Shown in pieces: positions 1 to 9,885 of a DNA stretch of 60,937 nucleotides. The DNA lies in NCBI GenBank assembly GCA_016869765.1, contig VGES01000021.1, forward strand, positions 1-60,937, read 5' to 3'. The notes below the pieces were generated by a model, which had not been told where the DNA came from, ran no database searches, and saw nothing but the letters and a program-made list of their open reading frames with translations. A program made the translations under genes and the position numbers. Within the stretch, counting starts at the first letter, position 1. Each line of letters opens with the position of its first letter. This DNA comes from Alphaproteobacteria bacterium. Lineage in GTDB: Bacteria; Pseudomonadota; Alphaproteobacteria; SHVP01.

Positions 1-205
1 AGCGAAAGACCATCGAGCACCGCCGCTTGCTGCACCAGCAAGCCACCGCCTAGACTGACAAACCAGATGGGCCGAAGCCTCCATTAATAAAGCCTTCGAT
101 CAGTCTCAAATGATCTGACGACGGACAGTTGTCGAACACGCCGATTCCGTTGATGTCGGTCGGGGCGCGAGGTCGATAACCTACTATGGCCTAGCCGAAA
201 CAGAC

Positions 206-463
206 TTGGTCCGTGAATCGGGCCAACGCGCCATGGTCGAAAAGATGAAAGGCCGCGTCACCTCGGCGGTCCCCATCGCGAACGGCTACATCACGCGCTT
301 TGAGATGGACGCGCCGTGCGCCTATGTAGGCCGGGTCGTGCGGCGCGATGTTATGAGCGGGGCCACGAGGCTGACCATGTTCGTCTCGGGCTTTTCCTGC
401 GGGTCTGACGCAGGCGTCAACGCCTTCGTCGACTACGTGCAAAAGCTGACGCCGCGACGCTAG
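206..463 (+). CDS. Hypothetical protein, possibly 5'-truncated
   Basis: No family is recognised. An 85-residue frame opens with TTG at 206; an ATG at 233 is an alternative start. The frame stays open and protein-like back to a TGA at 116-118, and the codons at 119-205 read plausibly as protein although they contain no ATG. This could be the tail of a gene that lost its 5' part. The product has two cysteines (DAPCAYVG and GFSCGSD), no clear signal peptide and no membrane segment. No good ribosome binding site precedes either start. The next gene is convergent and ends at 542. Coding status is moderately supported; function is unknown. Confidence 0.45.
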   Translation: MVRESGQRAMVEKMKGRVTSAVPIANGYITRFEMDAPCAYVGRVVRRDVMSGATRLTMFVSGFSCGSDAGVNAFVDYVQKLTPRR

Positions 464-541
464 TCGCACCACAACCCAAAACGCCCACGGCCTGAGCCTG
501 CGGAACTTCGCGCCCACAAGGCGCGGAGCATCTAATTGCCG

Positions 542-1084
542 CTACTTGGTCGACACCGTCGCCACGGAAGCCAAGATTTCCCGTCGGATGAGGCCGCTGA
601 TCGGACGAATCAAGAGCCAGTACGCGAGCATCGCGCGGCGTGTGGCGGTATCGGGGCACCAAATCGCGGTCGTGGTCGACAGACGGGTGCGCCCAGGATC
701 GATTTGCTCGATCCAGAACCCGTAGGCGAGTTTCGCCACCCCGGCGCGGTCGAAGGTCGCGAACTCTTCCGGTGCGAACCGAACGATATCGCCCTTCGGT
801 TTCCAGAACCGCCCGATCAGGCCATAGACCAGCTCGCGCGGCGCTTGGCCGGAAAGGAGAACGAAGTTCCCCTTCTCCATGTCGCTCGCACGAAACAGGA
901 TCCCGGCCGACCGCGTGCCGCGCCGCCGCGCAGGTAGAGTCCGGAGCCAGATCGCGGCCCGCGTCAACCAACCGCCACGCACCTCGACGCTCATCAGCGC
1001 TGCCCATACCGCCTCGGGCGCTGCCGCGACGACGACGCTATGTCGTTCGATGAACTGATGACGCGGAAGGAAACGCTCGATCAG
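542..1084 (-). CDS. SRPBCC (START/polyketide-cyclase-like) family protein
   Basis: A hydrophobic-pocket protein of the SRPBCC type is inferred from the N-terminal pattern [15 protein letters not shown] and the C-terminal helix ending [13 protein letters not shown], both common in small bacterial members. The ligand is unknown. An ATG at 994 would delete the first strand of the fold. The frame stays open upstream to a CTG at 1084-1082 that overlaps the TGA stop of ssb as CTGA, giving about 180 residues. No ATG, GTG or TTG is available in between. I therefore prefer the CTG, translationally coupled to ssb, although a decayed ATGA is also possible. Family call is fairly sure; the start is uncertain. 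Confidence 0.6.
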   Translation of the reverse strand: MIERFLPRHQFIERHSVVVAAAPEAVWAALMSVEVRGGWLTRAAIWLRTLPARRRGTRSAGILFRASDMEKGNFVLLSGQAPRELVYGLIGRFWKPKGDIVRFAPEEFATFDRAGVAKLAYGFWIEQIDPGRTRLSTTTAIWCPDTATRRAMLAYWLLIRPISGLIRREILASVATVSTK

Positions 1085-1560
1085 AACGGAATCTCGTCGT
1101 CGAGATCGTTGGCGCCGCCGCCACCACGCCGGCCGCCGCTCGAAGGCCCAGCCTCGACCATCGCGGGCTCATCACGCATGCCGACCTCGCCGCCACCCGC
1201 GCCACCGCCGCGACCGTCGAGCAGTTGCAGATCACCTCGGAAGCGCCCGAGCACGACCTCGGTCGTGTACTTCTCCTGGCCGCTCTGGTCGGTCCACTTG
1301 CGCGTCTGCAACTGGCCTTCGAGGTAGACCTTGCGGCCCTTCTGCAAATAGTCCTTGGCGACACGCACGAGGTTCTCGTTGAAGATCACCACGCGGTGCC
1401 ACTCGGTGCGTTCCTTGCGCTCGCCCGATCCCTTGTCGCGCCAGCTTTCCGAGGTAGCCACCGACAGATTGACGATTTCGCGACCGTCCTGGGTCGAGCG
1501 CACCTCGGGGTCGCGCCCCAGATTGCCGACCAGAATTACCTTGTTGACACTTCCTGCCAT
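1081..1560 (-). CDS. ssb: Single-stranded DNA-binding protein
   Basis: SSB binds single-stranded DNA during replication, repair and recombination, working as a tetramer in the cytoplasm. The 159-residue product starts [19 protein letters not shown], the standard OB-fold opening. It continues with the aromatic-rich ssDNA-binding strands, a glycine-rich linker (about 115-148), and the acidic tip DDEIPF that recruits partner proteins. The start at 1560 is chosen because AAGGAGG lies five bases upstream; the adjoining GTG at 1563 is too close to that site. The gene is divergent from uvrA, as in many proteobacteria. Its stop overlaps the SRPBCC gene downstream. Confidence 0.97.
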   Translation of the reverse strand: MAGSVNKVILVGNLGRDPEVRSTQDGREIVNLSVATSESWRDKGSGERKERTEWHRVVIFNENLVRVAKDYLQKGRKVYLEGQLQTRKWTDQSGQEKYTTEVVLGRFRGDLQLLDGRGGGAGGGEVGMRDEPAMVEAGPSSGGRRGGGGANDLDDEIPF

Positions 1561-1640
1561 CACGACCTCCTTGTACGCCCGCGAAACGTCGGGGGCGCAG
1601 TCTAGACGCTCGGGTTCCGACGAACCACCGCACCGCGCGG

Positions 1641-1649
1641 TTATCCACA
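1641..1649 (+). promoter_or_regulatory. Perfect DnaA-box match between ssb and uvrA
   Basis: TTATCCACA matches the classical DnaA-box consensus exactly and lies in the 187-base divergent control region. A 5-base inverted repeat, GGTTC-CGAC-GAACC (1613-1626), sits just to its left. No alphaproteobacterial LexA box (GTTC, seven bases, GTTC) was found here by eye. A single box cannot be assigned a role from sequence alone. Confidence 0.4.
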
Positions 1650-1703
1650 GCGTTCTATGGACGGATCAGGCGCGTTTCCCCAACAACGCCGATGCTCAGA
1701 GCC

Positions 1704-1728
1704 GGCGCCCTGGCCTATAGTGGCGCCC
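1704..1728 (+). promoter_or_regulatory. Candidate uvrA promoter -10 element with flanking repeats
   Basis: TATAGT at 1716-1721 lies 26 bases before the uvrA start and is flanked by two direct copies of GGCGCCC (1704-1710 and 1722-1728). The matching -35 at 1693-1698 (TGCTCA) is weak, so this is only a candidate. Confidence 0.3.
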
Positions 1729-1747
1729 TTCGATCCGACCCCGAGCA

Positions 1748-4738
1748 ATGACCGACCGGACTCCCTCGCGCCCGACCCGCGCCGCCGCCGACCCGACCCG
1801 CGTGATCAGCGTCCGGGGCGCGCGCGAGCACAACCTCAAGGGCATCGACCTCGACATCCCGCGGGACAGGCTGGTCGTGCTCACTGGTTTGTCGGGCTCG
1901 GGCAAGTCCTCGCTCGCCTTCGACACCATCTACGCCGAAGGCCAGCGCCGCTACGTCGAGAGCCTGTCGGCCTACGCACGTCAGTTCCTCGAGCTGATGC
2001 AGAAACCCGACGTCGAATCGATCGAGGGCTTGTCGCCGGCGATCTCCATCGAGCAGAAGACCACGTCGCGCAACCCGCGTTCGACCGTCGGCACGGTTAC
2101 CGAGATTTACGATTACCTGCGGCTTCTGTACGCGCGCATCGGCGTGCCCTATTCGCCGGCCACCGGCCTCCCGATCGAAAGCCAGACCGTGAGCCAGATG
2201 GTCGACCGCATCATGGCGATGAAGGACGGAACACGGCTCTATGTGCTGGCGCCGATCGTACGCGGCCGCAAGGGCGAATACCGCAAGGAACTGGCCGAGC
2301 TGATGAAGCGCGGGTTTCAACGCGTCAAGGTCGACGGCAAGCTGCATCAAATCGACGCGGTCCCGGCGCTGAACAAGAAGCTCAAGCACGACATCGAGGT
2401 CGTCGTCGATCGCATCGTCGTACGCCCCGACCTCGGCAACCGGCTCGCCGATTCCGTCGAGACCGCGCTGCGCGAAGCCGACGGACTGTGCATCGCCGAG
2501 GACGCGGACAACGGCGAACGCACGGTGTTCTCGTCCAAGTTCGCCTGTCCGGTTTCGGGCTTCACGATCGAGGAGATCGAGCCGCGGTTGTTCTCGTTCA
2601 ACAACCCGTTCGGTGCCTGCCCGTCGTGCGATGGCCTGGGCACCGACATTTTTTTCGATCCCGATCTGATCATCCCCGATCACGGCAAGAACCTGCGCGA
2701 CGGCGCCATCGCTCCGTGGGCGAAGTCGTCTTCGCCGTACTACGGCCAGACGCTGGACGCGATCTGCCGCCACTACAAGGCCTCGGCCTCCGTGTCCTGG
2801 CGCGACCTGCCGAAGAAGGTCCGCGACGTCATCTTGTACGGATCGGAGGGCGAGGCGATCACGTTCATCTACGAGGACGGCGATCGCAAATACCAGACCA
2901 AGAAGCCCTTCGAGGGCGTGATCCCGAACCTCGACCGACGCTGGAAAGAGACCGATTCGGTGTGGATGCGCGAAGAAATGGCGCGCTACCAGAGCGAGAC
3001 CCAGTGCGAAGTCTGCAAAGGCTATCGTCTGAAGCCCGAGGCCCTGGCGGTCAAGATCGATCGCAAGCACGTGGGCGAGGTCACCGAGATGTCGATCGAC
3101 CAGGCGCTCGCCTGGTTCCGCGAGCTGCCGAAGAACCTGACCGCGAAGCAGAACGAGATCGCCGCGCGCATCCTCAAGGAGATCAACGAGCGGCTGGGCT
3201 TCCTCGTCAACGTCGGCCTCGACTATCTGACGATGGCGCGCAACGCGGGCACTCTGTCGGGCGGCGAAAGCCAGCGCATCCGCCTCGCCTCGCAGATCGG
3301 CTCGGGCCTGACCGGCGTTCTCTACGTGCTCGACGAACCTTCGATCGGGCTGCACCAGCGCGACAACCGGCGCCTGCTCGACACGCTCGAAAACCTGCGT
3401 GACCTGGGCAACACCGTCATCGTCGTCGAGCACGACGAGGAAGCGATCCGCGACGCCGATCACGTCATCGACATGGGGCCAGGCGCCGGGATCCACGGCG
3501 GTGAAATCGTCGCCGAGGGACCGCCAGAGACGATCATGGCGGCCGCCGATAGCATCACCGGACAGTACCTGACGGGGGCTCGCCAGATCCCCGTGCCGCT
3601 GATGCGCCGCCCGGGCAAGAAGGGCCAGTTCCTCAAGGTCATCGGCGCCCGCGCCAACAATCTCAAGAATCTCTCGGTCAAGGTCCCGCTCAGCACGTTC
3701 GTCGCCGTGACCGGGGTATCGGGCGGCGGCAAATCGACCCTGGTTATCGAAACCCTCTACAAGGCGAGCGCGCGCACGCTGAACGGTGCACGGGAACTGC
3801 CCGGTGCCCACGAGCGCATCGAGGGCCTCGAGTTCCTCGACAAGGTCGTCGACATCGATCAGTCGCCGATCGGCCGGACTCCGCGTTCGAACCCGGCGAC
3901 CTACACCGGCGCCTTCACGCCGATCCGCGATTGGTTCGCGGCGCTGCCCGAGTCGACGGCGCGCGGCTACAAGCCGGGGCGCTTCTCGTTCAACGTCCAG
4001 GGCGGACGGTGCGAAGCCTGCCAGGGCGACGGCGTCGTCAAGATCGAGATGCACTTCCTGCCCGACGTCTACGTGCAGTGCGACGTCTGTCACGGCAAGC
4101 GTTACAACCGCGAGACCCTCGAGATCACGTTCAAGGGCAAGTCGATCGCCGACGTACTCGACATGACCGTCGATGAGGGCGCCGAGTTCTTCGCCGCCGT
4201 GCCGGTGATCCGCGAAAAGCTCGTAACCCTGCAACAGGTGGGCCTGGGCTACATCAAGGTGGGCCAGCAGGCGACGACGCTCTCGGGGGGCGAAGCCCAA
4301 CGCATCAAGCTCGCCAAGGAGCTGTCGCGTCGGGCCACCGGCCAGACGCTCTACATCCTGGATGAGCCCACGACCGGACTGCATTTCGAGGACGTGCGAA
4401 AACTTCTCGAAGTGCTGCACGCGCTGGTCGATGCCGGCAACACTGTGGTCGTCATCGAGCACAACCTCGAGGTCATCAAGACCGCCGACTGGATCGTCGA
4501 TCTCGGGCCCGAGGGCGGCCACAAAGGTGGTCGTATCGTCGCCCAGGGGCCACCCGAGTCGATCGCCGGCGCCGAAGCGAGCTACACCGGGCAATATCTG
4601 TCGCGTGCGCTCGCGGCGCGTCCGGCGTTGGCGGCTCCGACCGGCAGCGTACGAGCCAAGAGCAGCGGCGATCGTCGGCGGGCGCGCAGTGCGGCCGAGT
4701 CCCATCGGGCGCCGTTGCGTCGACAGAAGCCGGACTAG
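1748..4738 (+). CDS. uvrA: Excinuclease ABC subunit A
   Basis: UvrA is the damage-sensing ATPase of nucleotide excision repair; it loads UvrB on distorted DNA. The 996-residue product has both ABC modules. The first has Walker A GLSGSGKS at about 47, zinc-binding cysteines near 267-294, signature [12 protein letters not shown] near 503 and Walker [10 protein letters not shown] near 525. The second has Walker A GVSGGGKS near 656, a CEAC/CDVC zinc module at 755-781, signature [12 protein letters not shown] near 844 and Walker [10 protein letters not shown]. It is about 50 residues longer than the E. coli protein, with the extra length in a basic C-terminal tail. It is divergent from ssb, and a membrane vWA gene follows after six bases. 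Confidence 0.99.
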   Translation: MTDRTPSRPTRAAADPTRVISVRGAREHNLKGIDLDIPRDRLVVLTGLSGSGKSSLAFDTIYAEGQRRYVESLSAYARQFLELMQKPDVESIEGLSPAISIEQKTTSRNPRSTVGTVTEIYDYLRLLYARIGVPYSPATGLPIESQTVSQMVDRIMAMKDGTRLYVLAPIVRGRKGEYRKELAELMKRGFQRVKVDGKLHQIDAVPALNKKLKHDIEVVVDRIVVRPDLGNRLADSVETALREADGLCIAEDADNGERTVFSSKFACPVSGFTIEEIEPRLFSFNNPFGACPSCDGLGTDIFFDPDLIIPDHGKNLRDGAIAPWAKSSSPYYGQTLDAICRHYKASASVSWRDLPKKVRDVILYGSEGEAITFIYEDGDRKYQTKKPFEGVIPNLDRRWKETDSVWMREEMARYQSETQCEVCKGYRLKPEALAVKIDRKHVGEVTEMSIDQALAWFRELPKNLTAKQNEIAARILKEINERLGFLVNVGLDYLTMARNAGTLSGGESQRIRLASQIGSGLTGVLYVLDEPSIGLHQRDNRRLLDTLENLRDLGNTVIVVEHDEEAIRDADHVIDMGPGAGIHGGEIVAEGPPETIMAAADSITGQYLTGARQIPVPLMRRPGKKGQFLKVIGARANNLKNLSVKVPLSTFVAVTGVSGGGKSTLVIETLYKASARTLNGARELPGAHERIEGLEFLDKVVDIDQSPIGRTPRSNPATYTGAFTPIRDWFAALPESTARGYKPGRFSFNVQGGRCEACQGDGVVKIEMHFLPDVYVQCDVCHGKRYNRETLEITFKGKSIADVLDMTVDEGAEFFAAVPVIREKLVTLQQVGLGYIKVGQQATTLSGGEAQRIKLAKELSRRATGQTLYILDEPTTGLHFEDVRKLLEVLHALVDAGNTVVVIEHNLEVIKTADWIVDLGPEGGHKGGRIVAQGPPESIAGAEASYTGQYLSRALAARPALAAPTGSVRAKSSGDRRRARSAAESHRAPLRRQKPD

Positions 4739-4744
4739 CCACCC

Positions 4745-6232
4745 GTGATCCGTCGCCTCGATCGCGAACCCCGGCGTGGGATCGCCCTCCCCTACGTTCT
4801 GATCATCGGCCTCACGGCGCTATTCATCGGAGTGATGCTCGCCATCGTGGCGCAGTCGCTGTGGCACCCGCCGACGTTCAGCATGCGCGCCGAACCGGCG
4901 ACGGTGCGACCAGGGGACAGCGTCACTTTGCGTGGTCTTATCGGAGGCAAACCCGCCGATGCGAGCTTCCGTTGTACGTGGGAGTTCGGGAACGCACCCG
5001 CGGAACGGGGCCGCTGCACCGATCATCGTTTTCGCGTGCCGTTTCGCCTGCTCGATGCGGCGAGCGGCGAGGACGTCGTGCGCGTGATCGCGAGTTTCAC
5101 CGACTCGCGCGGCCGAAGCGGCAATGCCCGACTCGAGATCCCGGTCGACCGCAACGTGAGCTACGAGGTGCAGTTCCCCGAGACGATGGCCGTGCGCATG
5201 GGCGAGCGGGTTCCGGTTGCCCTCCGCATCAACGGCCACGAAGCCGACGAGCAGGTGGACTGTACCTGGTCCGTGCCGCGGGATTCCGGCCGGGTGATCG
5301 AACCCAGCAGGGGCGCCTGCCGGGGCGAGTTCGAGGCTCCAGCCAGACTTTCGGGCGGCGCCCAGGAGAGCGAGGTGTCGTTCAGTGTCGCAGCCCGGGT
5401 CTTGGGCGGGCGCGAGGCGACCAAAGTCGACGCACGCGTCCGGATTCTCCGCCCGCCCGAGCGCCACGTGATGATCGCCATCGATTTGTCGCAAGGCATG
5501 CGCCGCGAAGTGAACCGTCGCGTCACGCTGCTCGATGGGATCCGCGAGCGGGTCACCGCGGCGATCGCCGACTACGACGGCGTCGACAACCATCTTGGCC
5601 TGGTGGCCTACGGCGGCCGGGTCGGCAACCACCGCCGCGGTTGCGAGGCGGCGCAGATGCCGGTGAAACTCGAGCCGCTCGATCTCGCACTGTCCTCGTT
5701 GCGCGTCGTGCTTCCGGCGCTGACGCCCGAGGGCGGGGCTGGCCCGCTCGGAGATGCCGTCGATCTCATGGCGCGCGAGGTGACGGCCCGTACCCGCGAC
5801 TCGCCCGATGCGCTGCGCCTGTTGCTGGTGATCGCCGATTCCCTGCTCGATTGCCGTGGTGGCGATGCCGCCGCCACACTCGGCAGCCTCGGCCGGACGC
5901 TCACCGCGCACGGATTGGCGGCCGGAAAAAATGCCGCTGCGATCGTCGTGTTGGCCGCGCTAGACGCTGAGCGTCTGGCGGGAATCCGAGCGCTGGCTGG
6001 GCACGCCGCCTATGCGGCGAGCCCGATCATCCTCCTCGGGGCACGCTCGACCGACGAACTCGGGCGCGGCATCGCGGCCAGCCTGAGCCTCGCTGCCGCC
6101 GAGCCCGCCCGGCGCCGCGAGGCCTGTCGCGGGCTGCGTTCGCTCGCCGGCGAGCAGCAACGCTGGCTCGGGGACAACCACGTCACGGCACGGAGCGAGG
6201 CGCTCTGCCGCAACCTCGGGCTCAGCCAATAG
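4745..6232 (+). CDS. Membrane-anchored von Willebrand factor A domain protein
   Basis: A 495-residue protein starts at a GTG six bases after uvrA. One N-terminal membrane segment (about 13-38) is followed by two Ig-like or PKD-like beta regions with paired cysteines (about 50-235). A vWA-type domain follows from about 239 (RHVMIAIDLSQGM). The metal-site motif DxSxS is degenerate here (DLSQG), so metal-dependent ligand binding may be lost. Topology suggests a periplasmic body. Close spacing to uvrA suggests cotranscription but not a shared function. vWA/PKD architecture is an inference from motif pattern; the specific role is unknown. Confidence 0.7.
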   Translation: MIRRLDREPRRGIALPYVLIIGLTALFIGVMLAIVAQSLWHPPTFSMRAEPATVRPGDSVTLRGLIGGKPADASFRCTWEFGNAPAERGRCTDHRFRVPFRLLDAASGEDVVRVIASFTDSRGRSGNARLEIPVDRNVSYEVQFPETMAVRMGERVPVALRINGHEADEQVDCTWSVPRDSGRVIEPSRGACRGEFEAPARLSGGAQESEVSFSVAARVLGGREATKVDARVRILRPPERHVMIAIDLSQGMRREVNRRVTLLDGIRERVTAAIADYDGVDNHLGLVAYGGRVGNHRRGCEAAQMPVKLEPLDLALSSLRVVLPALTPEGGAGPLGDAVDLMAREVTARTRDSPDALRLLLVIADSLLDCRGGDAAATLGSLGRTLTAHGLAAGKNAAAIVVLAALDAERLAGIRALAGHAAYAASPIILLGARSTDELGRGIAASLSLAAAEPARRREACRGLRSLAGEQQRWLGDNHVTARSEALCRNLGLSQ

Positions 6233-6239
6233 TTCAGGT

Positions 6240-6524
6240 TCAACGACGATTGAGTTCGATCAGCCGGACGATCGTGGCCACGAAGTAGCAGACCAGCCCC
6301 GCCAGGAACACGAGTCCTCCAATGTCGGCGATCCACTCCGCGGCGTCGGTGTAGTAGCGACCCATCACCAGGACGAATCCCGCCACGATCCCGGCGAGGC
6401 CGCCGCGCCGAATACCACGCACGAGGTCGCTCGGCCCGGCGATCGGACGCGGCTGACCGCGCCCGAGCTTTTCGCTCGGGGCTTCGGTTTTCTGGTCGGC
6501 TCCCTCGGGCTGCGACATCGACAC
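6240..6524 (-). CDS. Small two-helix membrane protein
   Basis: A 94-residue protein has a hydrophilic N-terminal third and two hydrophobic segments (about 43-57 and 67-89) separated by RYYTDAAEWIADIGG. It ends in a short basic tail. No family is recognised with confidence. It is convergent with the vWA gene, with seven bases between the stops, and divergent from the CHAD gene. Codon use resembles its neighbours, so it is probably a true gene. Confidence 0.6.
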   Translation of the reverse strand: MSMSQPEGADQKTEAPSEKLGRGQPRPIAGPSDLVRGIRRGGLAGIVAGFVLVMGRYYTDAAEWIADIGGLVFLAGLVCYFVATIVRLIELNRR

Positions 6525-6616
6525 TACGCCTTCCTAGCGCTCCGGGCCGTTTGGTCTACCCGATCTAGTAGCACAGATGACCCGCTGGGCGCGGCTGTCA
6601 TCGAACCGTCACCGAA

Positions 6617-7603
6617 ATGATCCCTTCCTCCCCTATTGTGCGCACCCGCATGGCGCTCGTTCTCAAACATCGGCGGGGAGTCGTGGGCAGCGTCCGACGC
6701 TCCGCGACGCGTTGCCTCGACCGGGCCATCGACGACCTCAAGTCGCCCGACAAGCCGCCAGCCGCCGTCGTGCATGAGGTTCGCAAGCGCTGCAACGAAG
6801 GGCGCGCCCTGCTGCGCCTTTTGCGCGGGTCGCTCGACCAGCGGACCTACCGTCGGGAGAACGCCTTCCTTCGTGACTTCCGTCGGGGTTTCGCGGCGTA
6901 TCGCGATCAAAGTGCCCTGGCACAAGCCTACGACCTCCTGATCGATCGCGCCGGCTCGGGTGACCATCGGCCCTCGCTCGAGGCTCGCGCCAAGCTGGGC
7001 TTCCCGGGGCCGAACGCGGGCGAGGCGCGAAGGCTGTTTCAAGCGGCGGCCACCGAACTCGAACGAGCGCGGCGGCGCATTGCCGCGTGGCGCCTGGAGG
7101 ACCGGGGCTTCATGACGATCGGCCCCGGGCTTCGCCGGACCTATCGTTCGGCGCGACGCGCCAGTCGAAGAGCGCTTGCCGACCCGACGCCCGAGCATCT
7201 CCATGAGTGGCGCAAAGCCGCCAAGTACCATCGCCTCCATTTGCGTCTGCTGCGCCCGATCTGGAAACCCGTGGTCACCACGCATCTCCGGGAGGTCGCG
7301 AACCTCACCGATTTGTTGGGCGAGGATCACGATTTGCACGTGCTGCGCCAACGGGTCGTGCAGCGACGGGCAGAACTCGGCGCGGACTCGCGTCTTATCC
7401 TCAACCTTCTCGATCGTCGGCGCGCGGCCCTGCTGAGCGAGATCGTCCAGCTCGGCCAGCGCGTCTTCGCCGAACGGCCTGGCGCCTTGGCACGGCGTTT
7501 CCGCGCCTATTTCACGATCTGGCAGCGCCGTCATGAGCCAACGGTGCTTCGCCTGACCGAGGCCCCACGACTCGCAACCCCTATTCGGCGACGAGGGACT
7601 TGA
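6617..7603 (+). CDS. CHAD domain-containing protein
   Basis: CHAD domains are helical, positively charged folds with conserved histidines that bind inorganic polyphosphate. Here the two characteristic helices are visible: VHEVRKRCNEGRALLRLLR near residue 53 and LHEWRKAAKYHRLHLRLLR near 195, in a 328-residue, arginine-rich protein. There is no fused CYTH triphosphatase domain. Neither candidate start (ATG 6617 or ATG 6650) has a good ribosome binding site. The gene lies upstream of a glutamine amidotransferase and trmFO on the same strand. Family assignment is firm; the cellular partner is unknown. Confidence 0.85.
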   Translation: MIPSSPIVRTRMALVLKHRRGVVGSVRRSATRCLDRAIDDLKSPDKPPAAVVHEVRKRCNEGRALLRLLRGSLDQRTYRRENAFLRDFRRGFAAYRDQSALAQAYDLLIDRAGSGDHRPSLEARAKLGFPGPNAGEARRLFQAAATELERARRRIAAWRLEDRGFMTIGPGLRRTYRSARRASRRALADPTPEHLHEWRKAAKYHRLHLRLLRPIWKPVVTTHLREVANLTDLLGEDHDLHVLRQRVVQRRAELGADSRLILNLLDRRRAALLSEIVQLGQRVFAERPGALARRFRAYFTIWQRRHEPTVLRLTEAPRLATPIRRRGT

Positions 7604-7632
7604 CGATCGGCCTCGGGGCACGTTCCGTAGGG

Positions 7633-7645
7633 CCCTCCCGGAGGG
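7633..7645 (+). promoter_or_regulatory. Hairpin enclosing the ribosome binding site of the amidotransferase gene
   Basis: CCCTC (7633-7637), a three-base loop, and GAGGG (7641-7645) form a perfect short stem. The right arm is the Shine-Dalgarno sequence for the ATG at 7652. Base pairing would hide it, so translation may depend on unfolding or on coupling. Confidence 0.4.
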
Positions 7646-7651
7646 TTCACG

Positions 7652-8473
7652 ATGTGCCGATGGATCGCCTATACCGGCCCGCGCCTGTCGCCCGCGACGC
7701 TGCTGTTCGGGCCAACCAATTCGCTTATCCGCCAAAGTCTGTCGGCGCGGCGCTCGATCGTGCCGACGAATGGTGATGGATTCGGCCTCGGCTGGTACGG
7801 CGACGTCGAAGAACCTGGCCTGTTTCGCGACACCCTGCCGGCATGGAACGACCAGAACCTCCAGAGCCTGTCCCGCCAGATTCGATCGAAGCTGTTTTTT
7901 GCCCATGTGCGCGCGTCGACGGGTACCGCCACCAGTCGCGACAACTGCCACCCGTTTCGCTACCGCGATCGGCTGTTCATGCACAATGGACGGATCGGCG
8001 GCTACGCCAAGGTCCGTCGCGAACTGGAACACCTGATCCCGGCCGAACTCTACGCGCATCGCTCGGGCACCACCGACAGCGAGGCGTTCTTCCTGCTGGC
8101 CCTCGGATTCGGCCTGACCGACGACCCCGCCGGGGCACTCGCCCGTGCCGTCGGGACGATCGAGCGGGTGATGGCCGCGCACAGGATCGAAGAGCCGCTG
8201 CGCATCGCCGCAGCCTACTCCGAGGGCGAACGCATCATTGCGCTTCGCTATTCGAGCGATCGGCAGTCGCCGACGATGTTCTTCGGCCGCGGCGGCGACG
8301 TGTACCTGCGTGATGGCGAGATCCACTTCGGCCCGGGCAACGGCTCGGTGATCGTGTTGTCCGAACCCCTGGACGGCACCGACGCCTCGTGGAACGAAGT
8401 CCCGGAATCGACCTGGCTCATCGCCGAACGCGGGCAAGTCCAAGCGCAACCGTTCCGCCCGGTAACCACGTGA
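7652..8473 (+). CDS. Class II glutamine amidotransferase (EgtC/YafJ-like)
   Basis: The 273-residue product begins MCRWIAYTG, so Cys2 becomes the N-terminal nucleophile after removal of Met, as in Ntn-type class II amidotransferases. [11 protein letters not shown] and the later HNGRIGGY and [11 protein letters not shown] motifs are typical of the EgtC/YafJ group. These motifs form the glutamine site. No synthetase domain is fused, so the amide acceptor is unknown. Ergothioneine genes are not in the window, so I do not call it egtC. The stop overlaps the trmFO start as GTGA, which suggests translational coupling. Confidence 0.88.
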   Translation: MCRWIAYTGPRLSPATLLFGPTNSLIRQSLSARRSIVPTNGDGFGLGWYGDVEEPGLFRDTLPAWNDQNLQSLSRQIRSKLFFAHVRASTGTATSRDNCHPFRYRDRLFMHNGRIGGYAKVRRELEHLIPAELYAHRSGTTDSEAFFLLALGFGLTDDPAGALARAVGTIERVMAAHRIEEPLRIAAAYSEGERIIALRYSSDRQSPTMFFGRGGDVYLRDGEIHFGPGNGSVIVLSEPLDGTDASWNEVPESTWLIAERGQVQAQPFRPVTT

Positions 8474-9825
8474 CGATCGAGCCCGTCCACGTTGTCGGCG
8501 GCGGCCTCGCGGGCAGCGAGGCGGCGTGGCAGATCGCCCAATCGGGTGTGCCTGTGGTCCTGCACGAGATGCGACCGGGACGCCAGACCGAGGCCCACCA
8601 GACCGCCACGCTCGCGGAATTGGTCTGCTCCAACTCGTTTCGCTCCGACGACGCCGATCACAATGCGGTCGGCCTGCTGCACGAAGAACTGCGCCGGGCC
8701 GGGTCGCTCATCTTGCGTTGCGCCGATGCGCACAAGGTGCCCGCCGGGTCAGCGCTCGCGGTCGACCGCGTCGGCTTCTCGACCGCCGTTCATGAGGCGA
8801 TCGTCGATCATCCGCGAATCACGGTCCGACACGGCGAGGTCACGGGCCTGCCGCCGGCCGAATGGACCTCGGTCATCCTCGCGACCGGCCCCCTCACCTC
8901 GCCGGCACTCGCGCAGGCGATCCGTGAGGCCAGCGGCGAAGAAGCGCTCGCGTTTTTCGATGCCATCGCGCCGATCGTCCACCGCCAGTCGATCGACTTC
9001 GACAAAGCGTGGTTCCAGTCCCGTTACGACAAGGCTGGTCCGGGCGGCGATGGTCGCGACTACCTGAACTGCCCGCTCGATCGCGATCAGTACGACGCGT
9101 TCGTCGCGGCCCTGCTCGCTGCCGAGAAGACCGAGTTTCGTGAATGGGAGCGAGACACGCCCTACTTCGAGGGCTGCCTGCCGATCGAGGTCATGGCCGA
9201 ACGCGGACCCGACACGTTGCGCTACGGCCCGATGAAACCGGTCGGGTTACGCGACCCACGGACGGGAAAGCGGCCGTTCGCCGTCGTCCAGCTGCGCCAG
9301 GACAACGCTCTCGGCACCCTGTTCAACATCGTCGGGTTTCAGACCAAGCTGAAATACGCCGAGCAGACCCGCGTGTTCCGCCGCATCCCTGGCCTGGAAA
9401 AGGCCGAATTCGCGCGCCTCGGCGGCATCCACCGCAACACGTTCCTGAACTCGCCCCGGCTCCTCGACGGATCGCTCCGCCTCAAGACGGAACCGAGGCT
9501 CCGCTTTGCCGGCCAGATCACCGGAGTCGAAGGCTATGTCGAGAGCGCCGCTATGGGGCTGATCGCCGGCCGGTTCGCCGCTGCCGAACGGCTCGGGCGC
9601 GAGCCGATGCCACCGCCCACGACCACCGCCCTCGGCGCCTTGCTCGGCCATATCACCAGTGGCGCCCGCGCCGAGACATTCCAGCCGATGAACGTCAACT
9701 TCGGGCTGTTCCCGCCGTTTGCCGAGGCTCCGGCGCGCCAGGATCGACGTCGGGCGATCGTCGTCCGCGCTCGCGCCGATCTCACGGCCTGGCTCGAGCC
9801 GCTGCGGCAAGTTGCCGCCGCGTAG
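8470..9825 (+). CDS. trmFO: Folate-dependent tRNA uracil-54 C5 methyltransferase
   Basis: TrmFO makes m5U54 in the T-loop of tRNA using methylenetetrahydrofolate and FAD. The GTG start at 8470 overlaps the preceding stop and gives 451 residues. [18 protein letters not shown] is the FAD-binding Rossmann loop. [14 protein letters not shown] and the later [13 protein letters not shown] are signature blocks of the Gid/TrmFO family. Length is normal for alphaproteobacteria. A longer upstream extension would lie wholly inside the amidotransferase gene and lacks family similarity. A hairpin follows the stop. Confidence 0.96.
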   Translation: MTIEPVHVVGGGLAGSEAAWQIAQSGVPVVLHEMRPGRQTEAHQTATLAELVCSNSFRSDDADHNAVGLLHEELRRAGSLILRCADAHKVPAGSALAVDRVGFSTAVHEAIVDHPRITVRHGEVTGLPPAEWTSVILATGPLTSPALAQAIREASGEEALAFFDAIAPIVHRQSIDFDKAWFQSRYDKAGPGGDGRDYLNCPLDRDQYDAFVAALLAAEKTEFREWERDTPYFEGCLPIEVMAERGPDTLRYGPMKPVGLRDPRTGKRPFAVVQLRQDNALGTLFNIVGFQTKLKYAEQTRVFRRIPGLEKAEFARLGGIHRNTFLNSPRLLDGSLRLKTEPRLRFAGQITGVEGYVESAAMGLIAGRFAAAERLGREPMPPPTTTALGALLGHITSGARAETFQPMNVNFGLFPPFAEAPARQDRRRAIVVRARADLTAWLEPLRQVAAA

Positions 9826-9841
9826 CCCGCCCTCCTGTGAC

Positions 9842-9863
9842 GGCGGCTACTGCAGTCGCCGCC
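9842..9863 (+). terminator. Hairpin downstream of trmFO
   Basis: GGCGGC (9842-9847) pairs with GCCGCC (9858-9863), and three more pairs form inside after one mismatch. No T-run follows, so it may only pause polymerase or protect the transcript end. Confidence 0.35.
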
Positions 9864-9885
9864 CGTTCGCCACAGGATCGCCGCA

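Noticed and set aside
1-118. Tail of a gene ending at 53 on the plus strand
   Set aside because: A 17-codon open stretch at the window edge cannot be told from chance.
1564-1747. LexA (SOS) operator between ssb and uvrA
   Set aside because: No GTTC, seven bases, GTTC pattern is present. The GTTC-CGAC-GAAC repeat has the wrong arrangement.
1715-4705. A 996-codon open frame antisense to uvrA
   Set aside because: It mirrors uvrA codons in GC-rich DNA, and its translation is low-complexity with no motif. uvrA itself has complete ABC motifs.
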